NCBI GenBank assembly: GCA_023897205.1
Contig: JAHWDD010000008.1
Span: 1,674,001 to 1,738,000, forward strand
Source of the DNA: Exophiala sp. HKRS030
Lineage: Eukaryota; Ascomycota; Eurotiomycetes; Chaetothyriales; Herpotrichiellaceae
DNA length: 64,000 nt
Reading direction: 5' to 3'
Shown here: in pieces, positions 24,615 through 34,728 of the stretch
Layout of the letters: each line of letters begins with the position of its first letter
Numbering within the stretch: the first letter of the stretch is position 1
Translations under genes and position numbers: made by a program
The notes under the pieces: generated by a model
The model's input: the letters and a program-made list of their open reading frames with translations, nothing else
The model's database searches: none
Told to the model about the DNA's origin: nothing

Positions 24615-24707
24615 GGCCCGATAGCTCAGTGGTAGAGCGAGAGATTGCAGCTTTGACATGGTAGCAACTATATCTCTAGGTCACGTGTTCGATCCACGTT
24701 CTGGCCT
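24615..24707 (+). tRNA. tRNA-Cys (GCA) with a 21-nt intron
   Basis: It folds as a cloverleaf. The acceptor strands are GGCCCGA (24615-24621) and TCTGGCC (24700-24706), with T as discriminator at 24707; U73 is the known cysteine identity base. The D arm is GCTC...GAGC. The anticodon stem AGAGA/TCTCT encloses TTGCAG with anticodon GCA at 24647-24649. The intron lies at 24651-24671, one base 3' of the anticodon as usual. The T arm is ACGTG-TTCGATC-CACGT. A T5 run at 24712-24716 would stop RNA polymerase III. The A box (TAGCTCAGTGG) and B box (GTGTTCGATCC) are intact. One C-T mismatch sits at acceptor pair 5:68. Confidence 0.87.
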
Positions 24708-24810
24708 TTCTTTTTCCTTTTTCTTTTGCTCAAAAGAGAAGATTATTTTTATTGTCATTTACTTTTGCTGTCTTTTTCTGAAATGTTTGCTGGCGTTGTC
24801 GTTGAAAATG

Positions 24811-24834
24811 TATATATATATATATACACACACA
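24811..24834. repeat. (TA)n(CA)n dinucleotide microsatellite
   Basis: Alternating tatatata passing directly into acacacac just downstream of the tRNA. It is a likely polymorphic simple repeat. Confidence 0.8.
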
Positions 24835-25075
24835 AACACCGAGTACGGTTGTCAACAAAAAGACCTAAAAAAAAAAAAGGAAGTTGTTCTTAGAAGCCAC
24901 GGAACGAAAATGTTGTCTTGAATAACCGGGACTTGTTCGTCAAGTTTTTCAAAACGTGGATTTTGTTCCCAACAGGGGTTCTATTTTCTTGGGGGAGATT
25001 TTTTTTTTCTTTGGCTTTGTGTCGACACCATCGACGGACATTTTCATGCTTTGCAGTAACTTTTTGACGAACTCT

Positions 25076-25778
25076 TCAGACGGGTTTGTCGTTGTTTGTC
25101 ATGATTTCTACCAGTCTCGTCTTTGCGGTTTCTAGATCCCATGGACCGTCGAACCACGGGGAGTCATGTCCACCTGCATTGTTTTCGACTGTCACTGTCG
25201 ATGACTTCTTGAGGTGTTTTGTCGTCGAGGGTGTGGACTTGTTGATGACCAACAATCTACCTTGATCGTCAAAATACACTCCCTCTTTCGCGAGTAGGTC
25301 GAGTTTTTTGGTCTGATTGATTGTACTTGGTGCTTTTTGCCCTTTTGATAAATTTTGACCGCGTCAGTGCATGCTCTCGGATTGCAGCAAAGGTATCGAC
25401 GGGCGGTACTGATACTCCTCGGTAGTGTTTACTTACAATCACCCATGAATCCACCTACGTGACCATCACTCGCGATGACCCTATGACATGGGACCTCTGG
25501 TGCAAAAGGGTTGTTCCTCAAAGCACCACCCACGGCGCGAGGTGAAGTCGATAATGATTTTGCCAGTGCACCATATGAACAAACTTTGCCTCGTGGGATG
25601 GCCAGGAGGGAAGTGTAGACTCTCTACGTTTTGTGCTTTAGTATATGGAGTGTATGGAGTACCCGGAGACTCGTAAAGAGGTAAAAGAACGTCTGGGGGA
25701 ACATTTGGAAAGACTGACCTCTTGAAACTCAGTAATGGCCATGGTATTTTGTCCGTGACTTGTGGTTTTGGTTTTCAT
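25076..25778 (-). CDS. MGT1: O6-methylguanine-DNA methyltransferase (alkyltransferase)
   Basis: Suicide repair enzyme moving alkyl groups from O6-guanine to its own cysteine. Three exons: 25778-25719, 25623-25437 and 25341-25076, with two 95-bp introns (25718-25624, 25436-25342), giving 170 residues. ATG at 25742 (MAITEFQE) is an alternative start. The spliced protein has FQERVYTSLLAIPRGKVCSYG (Tyr37), SPRAVGGALR (arginine finger Arg49), NPFAPEVPCHRVIAS (acceptor Cys66) and HVGGFMGDW, then LLAKEGVYFDDQGRLLV. Residues after about 115 form an extra tail ending at TGA 25076. Dropping one base near 25081 would continue the frame into a Lys-rich tail ending at 24949, so the true 3' end is uncertain. 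Confidence 0.9.
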
Positions 25779-26677
25779 GATTTGAAAACCGTTCAGGGTT
25801 CCGATCGTACTCCAAGGTTGAGTACTGTAAAAGAAGTGGTAGTTGAGAGAGAGGAAAGACTCGGATTTGGAAGAAGCGAGGTCGTTGGGCCGTGTGGTGA
25901 TGGTGGTGGTGGTGGTGGTGGTGGTAGTACTGAAGAGTGACTGAATGGAAAAGGTTTGAGATGATGAGATTGACGTATATTGATATGGAGTATTGTCGAC
26001 CAGGGGATCGTGTTCAAGTGACAAGACGGTATAGTATGGGATGTTTTCGTATAGTCTCGATATCTTTGACACATGCCCTACCTTATATGTTCTTTCAAGA
26101 CTCTCGTTCTTGTGTATATTTCACCCTTCGGACTCATTGCCAGGACGAACTTCCGTGGCGAAATTAAAAGGGAGAGAGATGTCAAAGTGACGAATGATGG
26201 TGTTAGCTGGACATAGTTAAAGCATGGTTATAGTATGAGTCAGAAACACAATAGCTCCAAGGCATCCATATGTACCCTCAGTAGCTCACATGTCGATGGA
26301 CATTGATGGCAAACATTGATCTTTCAATGATGTAGTTGGTTTGATTAGTCGTGATTGGTCAATTTGACAGCAACATACCTACAACTAATTTCAGGGGGGG
26401 GTACGAGGACCAGGCAGTCCATCATCCTCCCGTAAACCACATTTCGAGACCTTTTGACGAGGCAGATCATGTCTTGACGATAGCAAGACAATCAAATCTA
26501 TTCGAGTCTATGGGACTGACACTTTACTAAAAGACGACTTCCACTGTAACGGAATAAATAGTTTGAATTTCGGATTTCACAGACTCCTTGCCAGACATGC
26601 ATCCCTCCGATTTTCAAACTCCAAACGACCATCCAACAAACCAATTGTTTTTTCTTCTCTCCTTCTCCAATCCAACA
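25779..26677. other. intergenic, MGMT promoter, with a TGG repeat
   Basis: About 900 bases upstream of the methyltransferase and downstream of the glucanase. A (TGG)n trinucleotide run lies at 25901-25925. The open frame above the start is Thr/Ser-rich because of this repeat and is not called. Confidence 0.5.
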
Positions 26678-29346
26678 TCACTGAGACTCGGCCAACTCAA
26701 ACAAGGCGATTGTCTCACAGAAATTCGCCCTGTTCACACTATACGGCACGACGTCGGTACCTTCGTAACTGATCATGAATTGACTCCCTTTCGTGCTCAA
26801 AGCCCAAAGGTAGACGTCGGTGGAATTGTGGATGTCGACCATTCGTTCTTGACAGCTCTCGGTGCCCAGGCAGGCCTGCGTGTTCCAGTTCTCGAAGAAA
26901 TTGTACAGCCCACCGCCGTACATGAAGATGGAACTGGAATTCAGGATCCGAAGACCCCAAGTCCGGGCGCAATTCGCCGCCGTGCAGTCCGAGTAGGTGG
27001 GATCGTTCCAGCTGCTCTGCGGTGTGAAGTAGGAGTGGAGGGCGTCAGGGTTGCCTTGGTAATACGCCGTCTCATGCTGAATGTGACCCATGAAGACGTT
27101 TTTCGTGTTGGAAAATTGGTAGTCGTACATGACGCTGTGCTCGGAAGCAGTGCCGTACAACCACACCGGCCCTTCTGCAGATTCAAAGAGGAAGCCACTG
27201 TTTGTTCAGGTCAGGACGAAGAAAAACACAACATCATCGGTGGGAACCCCCCCAACAAACTTACGCCTTGTTAAAAATGTAAATCTGGTCACGAGTCCCC
27301 ATGTCCAATTCGTGGTCGGCCACCCAACCCCAAGTGTTCTCAAAGTACCCATCGGCTTGAGGAGTGACGTGCAACAATAGAAAGGCACCGATACAGTTCG
27401 TCAATACAGAACTTCCAGAAGTGATGGGTTGGGAAGGAGTTTTGATGCATTGGTCCATTTGAAGATTCGTCCCGGCAGATCCTCCAATACGCCAGTGAGC
27501 ATCCCACATGCCCGCCAGTGCTGGGCCTTGAGCCTTGATGTTCCATTCGACGATGATGGCACCGGGACATGGCCCCCGAGTCTCGAAAATGATATCCGAG
27601 ATCTCTACCGTACCGACGTCGCCTGGGTTGCCGATCTTTAGCACCGGCTTGGGGTTCATCTGATCGTTCCAAAAAGACCCCGTGGCCATGATGATGGGAA
27701 GCATTTCACCCGTCATTTTAAGGGTTGGTGGGACGTTGATCGTGCTCGTCACAATATATGCGCCCTTGTCAAAGTAGACGACCTTGTTTGTGCTCGCAGC
27801 GAGATTGAACAGGTTCTGCATCGCGACGGTATCATCTTGAAAGTACATGAAATGTCAGCGAGAATCAAGTTGGCCTTCCTTGAGGGTTACTCAGACTGAC
27901 CTGTTTGCCCGTCACCGGCAAGACCGTTGGCTTTTGCGCTCAAGAACGAACTCCATTGCAATGTTTCGTATTGTGGTTTCACCCGGTAAATATACTGACC
28001 ATTACTGTCGACCAAATTGGAAGGGCGAGGAACAGGTGCGAGTTGTCTCTGAATGGTGGTCTCCTGGGCAGCATAAACAGTTTGACTGGAGTTGGCGTAC
28101 GTGCAAGATGTGCCGTTGAAGCTTTGGCCGTTCAAGCCTTGTCCTGCAGTGGTCCAGGCATTTCCTTGAGCAAACAGGTCGATGAACTGTCCGCCGGGGA
28201 GAACGGTCCTTGCTTGAGTGCCTCCAGCGGCAGAAATTGCGTCGACACTGCCTGTAAAATCAACCCTCTCGAGGACCAACGTCCCCGCAGCCTGAGGAGA
28301 GCTATAGCCTGGGGCGTAGGGCGTTAGGATACCCTGTTGGGCCGATATGACGCTGTCAAGAACGACGACCGATCCAGTGGCCTGGTTGGAAAACCCTCCA
28401 TTGGTCATGTCGATGCCGACGTTGGAATTGGTGATTGAGACCTGAGTGAAAAGCCAGAGCCAGTCGAAGTTCATCTTGATCGCGGTTGCACAACCGTTGA
28501 AAGTCAACTTCCTCGTGGTGAACTGCTGGTTACCAAGGTACATGCCCAGAGATCCTCCGTTTACGGTAACATCAGAGAAGAATCCGCCTGAGCCGTTTTC
28601 CATATAGACGCCTTGTTGCGCATTATTGACGACATCTTTGGCCACCATATTGATCACGATGTTCTGCAAACTCGTCGCCTGGGCGACTTGCCAATGGATG
28701 CCGGCGGCAGTAAGAGGAGCCGTGGTCATGTCAATGATGAAGTTGCGGATTTGACGCCAGAAGTTGTTTTGGTTGGCATACCACTCATTTCCGGCTCCAT
28801 TGGGAATATAGATATCTGCATCCATCACAGCGAGACCAATAATTTGGGTATAGTTTGCTGCGACTTTGATCGTGGGAGGAGTCACCGCGTCGCCAACCAT
28901 TTGTGTCATGTAAAACATGATCAATGGTTTGGAGACAACGTAGGTTCCAGGAGGGAAGTAGACCAAGGCTGGAGTCACCGTCGAAGACTGACAGAATGAG
29001 CCTACAGTCGAATTTCCTCCTCCGCAACGGCCATTGAGCTTTGATGTTATGGTGCTGAGACTTCCTGGAGCCGAAATGGCGTTGTTGATGGCGTCTGTGT
29101 CATCTTGGATGCCATCGCCTGGTAGCTTGTCAGAGACTTTGCGAATGACTGCTAACGTTGGGAACACTCACCTCGCGCCCCGTAGTCTTTGACATTGCGA
29201 AAGACGGGATAGTTTAGATTCGTCTGAAACGCGACCGTCCCGACATTTGGCTTATTTGCTAGCCAATACGTCGACGCCGCAGCGTTTGAACTGCCTAGAA
29301 GCAAGGCTGCATACAGCCCAAAGACACAAGCGTAAGAAGGCCACAT
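26678..29346 (-). CDS. secreted glycoside hydrolase family 55 exo-beta-1,3-glucanase
   Basis: Predicted to cut beta-1,3-glucan in fungal walls or extracellular polymers. Four exons: 29346-29172, 29118-27901, 27835-27265 and 27197-26678, with introns of 53, 65 and 67 bp, giving 827 residues. Residues 1-24 (MWPSYACVFGLYAALLLGSS) are a signal peptide. Two pectate-lyase-3 type beta-helix halves follow. The first opens RNVKDYGARGDGIQDDTDAIN and the second GLAGDGQTDDTVAMQ; both motifs are completed by splicing. The C-terminal part has EGPVWLYGTASEHS and GLRILNSSSIFMYGGGLYNFFENW, conserved in GH55. It is head-to-head with a secreted cysteine-rich gene 294 bp away. Confidence 0.94.
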
Positions 29347-29640
29347 TTCGGTCTGATTTTGCTGAAAAGATTTGAGGCTTCCTGCTCGATTAGTGAGAGT
29401 ACAATCCACGGGGATATGATGGAAATGCATCCGCGCGTATCTGACACGAGTGCAAGGAGCATTTCGACAGATACTGGAATGTGACTTGGCAGGAATGTGG
29501 TTTCGATGGGAGGGAGTCTTTTAATATCCCTTCAAGTGGAAGAATGGCGATAAGTAAAAACACTTTGTCTCGTTTAGTCGTGACGCAAACACTGAATTCA
29601 ACGTTCGGCAATCGAGAAGAAATCATTTCCACTGTCAACC
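29347..29640. promoter_or_regulatory. short divergent promoter, GH55 / cysteine-rich gene
   Basis: 294 bases separate the two ATGs of divergent genes, both with signal peptides, so they may be co-regulated. I cannot name a binding site. Confidence 0.4.
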
Positions 29641-30236
29641 ATGAAACTCGTAAACCTACTCTTTGTCACAGTCGGTCTCTTTGCATTTAGCACACTGGCA
29701 GATGAGCAGGGCGGTGACAGGTATGCAAGTCCGAGAAATGGTATGCCAGTGAGACAACAGCTGATTAGACGATAGCGAAGGTGTCAGGGCGGACGAGAAT
29801 ACAGGAACAGACATTTCTAGCGTCGCTGCGACGGATGGGAACCCTCTATGTAATGAATGCGCCAAAGATCCAGGGGTTTGCTGTTATTTGGCCTGTCAAG
29901 GCGATGGACATTGCCCACAGCAAGTCATCAATAACGGATGGGTAAGGGGTGGAAGAAAGATCACAAGCTGGAAACGCCGGTCTTTCCTAGATGCCTGGCT
30001 GTAGCAATTCAGTGCGAGAACAGGACGTCGATTCGTTGTTGGGTCCGTGGAGGTGCTCAGATTATGCTATTATTTTGAGTGACAATGTGTGTAACTCCAG
30101 AACACCAAGCTGTCTCTGCTCAAACTTTCCTCCTGCCTGCGAAATAATCATACATGGCGAGTGCGATGGGTATCAGTGTGCACTCTTTGCCTCGAGTTGG
30201 CGATCACCTCTTAGTCGCTGCCGTAAGCTGTTTTGA
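29641..30236 (+). CDS. small secreted cysteine-rich protein, unknown family
   Basis: Three exons: 29641-29720, 29776-29941 and 29991-30236, with introns of 55 and 49 bp, 163 residues. Only the acceptor at 29775 keeps the first junction open; CAG at 29760 and TAG at 29768 give immediate stops. Residues 1-20 (MKLVNLLFVTVGLFAFSTLA) form a signal peptide, then an acidic Ser/Thr segment. The mature part has 15 cysteines: LCNECAKDPGVCCYLACQGDGHC in exon 2 (shown across two loops) and WRCSDYAII, NVCNSR, SCLCSNFPPAC, GECDGYQC in exon 3. Cysteines keep appearing on both sides of the intron, which supports the model. I recognise no family. Its stop lies 26 bp inside the opposite-strand acyl-CoA synthetase. 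Confidence 0.7.
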
Positions 30237-32414
30237 TCTCCTTTGAGTACTTGGCTTCGATCTTCTTTCGTTGAACCTTCTGCGCTGGGGAAATGAGGCC
30301 CTGTAAAAGTCAGCATCATGCGTTTACCAAAGGCGACTAAACACCCACGTTTTGAGGAGTCCATTCTTCGTCTGCCATGACCAATCCATCGATGAGCTCA
30401 ATTCCAGACAGTCCTGCTTGACGGCCGGCCTTCAGCATTTCGTTCAAGACAATGCGGTTGAGCTTCTTGTCATGGACCATCTCTTCCACACTTTCTCCCT
30501 TGATGCCATTAGAAGCGGCAATCTTTTGCAGAGCAGCCTCGACTGGCACGATGATAGCAATAGGCTTGGCTTTGTCTTGAGCCGCAAAGACGCAGATGTT
30601 TCCGACAACTGGCGCAGTCCGATAGGCCGACTCCAGCTTCTCAAGTGCAATGTATTCACCGTTCAATGTCTTGACCAGGTTCTTCTTGCGGTCAATGATT
30701 TTCAGATGACCATTGGCATTGAACTCTCCAATGTCGCCGGTCTTGAACCATCCATCCTCTGTGATGGCTTCCTTAGTTTCCTGCTCGTTGTCCCAATATC
30801 CTTCTGTCACGGAAGGTCCACGAATCCAGATCTCACCCTGAGGAGGTTTGTTGGTCGAGTAGTAACCAGCGTCGGGAAAGTCGACTAACTTGATCTCGAT
30901 AGATCCTGGAATGTCACCTAGCGCATGAGGGTCCCAAGCCAATGGATCCTGAATGGCACCCATAGCGGAGGTCTCAGTCAATCCGTAGCCGGAAATCATT
31001 GGAGTGACTGCATAGCTGATGAATTTGATCGTTTCTTGAGAGATGGGGCCGCCACCGTTGAAAGCGATTCGAAGGCGTCCACCAGTTGCCTCCTTCAACT
31101 TCTTGAACACGATCGCATCTAGAACACCGGATCCGGGAAGACCAGCTCCGAGAAGCATTTGTTTGAGGTTGAATGCGCCCCAAAACATATTCTTCACGAC
31201 AAAAGAGCTGCTATTGATCTTGGCCAAGATGCCTTTCTTGACACTCTCCCAGACCGCGGGAACACCGATGAGAATAGTCGGTCGGAATTCACGAATGTCA
31301 CCTTTGCAGTTCCGGACGGAAGTGTCTGACAAAGTCTTGGGGTTACCATAGCCCATGGTGCCACCCCAGAACAGGCAAACATTCTCGAACATGTATTCGA
31401 AAATGTGAGATTGTGGTAGATAGGTGAGAAGTGCATCGGCAGGTCCGATGTAAGGAGCCACAATGGTTTGGACACCTGCCATCGCAGCCACAACTGCCTT
31501 GTGCTTGATGGTGACACCTTTCGGCGGGCCTGTGGAACCTGAAGTGTACATGATGCATGCCAAATCCTCTGGTGACGGAGGTACAGGGTCGAAGGGCTTC
31601 TCAGCACCCAACTTCCTCAGCTCGTCAAAACTGATGACTCTGACATCGGGATGGTCTGCCTTGAGCTTCTGCAGATCTGCCTCTTTGATCTCTGGTTCTG
31701 TATTGTAGATGATGGATTTGATGTTCACAGCATCCTTTATGACCTTGTTCAAGACCGGGATGAGATTGGGATCTAAGAATATGGCGACAGACTTTGTTTG
31801 GACAAGGGAGTGTCTCAGACCTTCCTCTCCTAGAGAATCGTAGGCTGTGACAATGGGAATAGACTGAGACGCAGCTGCGTGTGAGGTGGCAAGCCAGTGA
31901 GCACTGTACTAGTTAGTATGAGAACCAGAATGCAAATAGCTTCAGCGCACCTTGTAGCTCCGTAAAGATGCATCTTGTCGTCCTTGGAGACACCCAAGTT
32001 GCGCAGGCCAGATCCAATGTCATGCGCCAGTTTCTCATACTCGACGAAAGTCATGTAGGTGTAACCACTGAGTTCGTAGTATGTCCATTTCTTATCGAGC
32101 TCTTGCTCTTGTCCATCAACCATCTTCTTCACCTTCTTGTTCTCGACATGGGTCTTGATGATCTTTCTCGAACCAATAGCTTTGGCATTTCCAAACTTGG
32201 CCGCGGCTCTCTTGAGGTTGTCGTAGATTGTCTTAACATCGTCCGAGGGCAGTACGATCAGCTCGTCTTTTGCAAGTGGGTTTCGTCTGGGAATGGTCTC
32301 CCCTGGTTTCTTTTCGTAGCCCGAAGCTTCCACCGAATAAGGCGGCTTCTTGGTGAGCTGGGCCTGAACGTAACCATCGACTCTTGGCCGACGGTCGTTT
32401 TCTAGTGATGCCAT
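30211..32414 (-). CDS. long-chain acyl-CoA synthetase (FAA-type)
   Basis: Activates fatty acids to acyl-CoA using ATP, feeding lipid synthesis or beta-oxidation. Exons are 32414-31951, 31903-30349 and 30300-30211; introns are 47 bp (perfect TACTAAC branch) and 48 bp. The product is 702 residues, normal for yeast Faa1/Faa4 relatives. The AMP-binding P-loop YTSGSTGPPKG is at 274-284, followed by FNGGGPISQET, SGYGLTETSAMG, GEIWIRGPSVTEGYW, the fatty-acid CoA ligase signature DGWFKTGDIGEFNANGHL and the lysine motif IIDRKKNLVKTLNGEYIALE. The last 30 codons, including EWTPQN-GLISPAQK, come only from the third exon. No presequence or peroxisomal SKL is present (it ends AYGSD). Confidence 0.96.
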
Positions 32415-33515
32415 CTCTGATCAGGGAGTGTGTGATTGTCTTTTTAACAGTCTGCGCAAGATGGCAGAGGATTGTGGAATGTAAGGTGTGGAGGTTTAAG
32501 AGAAGTTGTGGAGTCGCGGTGTAATCAGGTAAGAGTGAATGCTTCGTGAAGTGCGCAAATCAATATCTGAGCAGAAGTTGGTGCCTGCGTTGTAGTTGGA
32601 CGCGAGACACCAGAAGGTTGGCGATTGTGAGAGTTAGAAACAATGTCAAACTCTTGTGCCTGGTCAAGATGTAAGGACTATTTAGGCTGCGACAGACAAG
32701 TATCGCACAAGAAGAAGAGACGGACGAGGGAGTAAGTTACGTCAACATCGCCGTCACCAGGGGCGAAGGCATACAAAGTAATCAGGTATTCACTTGGGAC
32801 AGAAGATGCTGGGTGGCTTGTGTTGGGGTTGGGAGTGACCAACGGAGCTCTTAGGCTGGGGAAGAAACCCTGTGATAGGCGCACCGTAGGAACTTGCTGG
32901 GCCTCGGTTCGGCTTGATTGGCTTGGGCCGGAGCCTGTAAGCATCGCCAACAGTCCTCTCTTACCTGAGGTCTAGGTAATGTACTCTTTTGTCTCGGCGC
33001 CGGAGCAGGATGAATTGGCTCTCAATAATAATGCCCAGGCACCACAAGATGATGAATTTCACCTTGGCTTCCTTTAACCCTCGATTATGTCTCGTCCAGG
33101 TGTTATACGAGTTCGACTAGGCCTGTGTCTCATACCTGGCTTGATGGACTGACTGACGTGTTCTTTCGCCTCTCGGCATTCCACCCTACATCTGCTGAAG
33201 ACGGCACTCGAAGTTCCTGCAAATACCTCATTGTCAGTACCCCCTCTTCCAATACTCACCGGCTATCGTTGGCTCAGTGCTGTCAGCTAGAGTGTGGCTA
33301 TTCGTCTTTTCATGCATCATCCCCTGTCGCTTAAGTGCGGCCCTGAACTGACAAAGCAATGTGCAGGATTGTCACCAACTCCAGAAAACTGCACCATTGT
33401 ATCATTCAGGCAGATCTTACCTCCACTGATCCTCCTGTTTTGACAGAATATCGCGGCTTGATCCTGGCCAACCGACATAAAAGCCCTGATCAGCGTCTGA
33501 GACCATGCGAGCGCA
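32415..33515. other. divergent intergenic region
   Basis: 1.1 kb between the acyl-CoA synthetase (-) and the methyltransferase (+). It holds both promoters. No coding frame or RNA gene stands out. Confidence 0.5.
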
Positions 33516-34455
33516 ATGGCTTCGTCCAAACTTCATGATATTCTGGGTCCTCCAATGGAGGATGCATCAGAAGGTAGTAGCATTTTGCCCTTCTGGCTGA
33601 CTGGCAGGGTTTCGTGCTGTCTGACCTTTCGTTTCAGAGACTTTTGAATTGTTCAGTCAAGAAATCCCAAGTAACAATCTGGGGTTCATCGATTCCAGAC
33701 AGGACACTATTCAGGTCGAAGTCGCTGGCCATGAGTATGAACTACAACAATCCCCAGGACTCTTGAATTCCAACCGGAAAGAAGGTACTACAGGAGCAGT
33801 CTTGTGGAAAGTCACGCCTCTGTTAGCTGCGTGGCTGGCCTCTTTTCCATCAGTATTGGCTGATCTCAATGTACTACATGCTAATGCTACTGTGGTTGAA
33901 TTGGGTTGCGGGCTGGCTGGCCTCGTAGGCCTGGTCCTCTCTCGTCTCGTCAAGTGTTATGTGCTCACTGACCAGGAGTATGTGATGAAGTATCTGAAGG
34001 AGAACATATCAGCCAATTCAAGTACGAATGAGCCTCGATCGAGATCTACAAAGAAACGCAGCAGCTCAAGGGTACCCATTCTGACTTCATCTCTCAAAAC
34101 CATGGCACTCGACTGGGAGACTGATCGGGCTGAAAATCTCCTCTCGGTCATCTCGTCTGAGGACTCCATTGATCTGGTGATTCTCTGCGATTGTGTCTAC
34201 AACGACTTTCTTGTCAAACCCTTGGTCCAGATGGTAACGGACATCTGTTATCTGGGAGCATCCACGCCAAAGTCGACAGTCGTATTGATAGCTCAACAGC
34301 TTCGATCAGATTCGATCTTCGAGCTCTTTCTGGACAGCCTGATGCAAGAGTTCTATGTATGGAGAATGCCTGATGAGAAAATCTCCCCCAACCTCCGCTC
34401 AACCTCGGGATACGTTGTTCATCTCGCGATGCTGAAGTTAGCAGCCACGATGTAG
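33516..34455 (+). CDS. class I SAM protein-lysine methyltransferase, Rkm5-like
   Basis: Exon 1 is 33516-33573, a 64-bp intron 33574-33637, exon 2 33638-34455, for 291 residues. The seven-beta-strand fold of the METTL21/Rkm5 group is seen in TGAVLWKVTPLLAAWL (71-86), motif I VVELGCGLAGLVG (105-117), acidic strand end VLTDQEYV, and the post-motif DLVILCDCVYND, where the family commonly has a D/E-x-x-Y-like site. Yeast Rkm5 methylates ribosomal protein L1; that target is only an inference here. An insert of basic Ser/Arg residues (RSRSTKKRSSSR) lies between motifs I and II. It ends 273 bp before the importin start on the same strand. Confidence 0.85.
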
Positions 34456-34728
34456 AAGATAGAATGGAATGATATAGAAGAGAAAGGCCTCGTCGCCTTG
34501 CCATTGTGTTAGAATTGTTGCGCTGCTGTTGGCTCGCTTGTCAAGGTCTTGGCAGCTGCGGCGGCAGCCATGAACCTGAATCCGTGTAAATATGTTTTCC
34601 CGCGTATATCTTGCCCCAGCCAACCCGCCCTTGAGGACCCTTCACGGCCTCTGTTGTTATTTGATCGTCTTCTGTTTCTTTTGGAGGTGTCGACGTATCA
34701 GCCCTTGCCAGGGCAAAATTCTGGCGCC

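Noticed and set aside
34549..34728. N-terminal extension of the importin frame
   Set aside because: Begins with a non-ATG codon, reads like leader sequence, and the family start MDLSK has a good initiation context at 34729.
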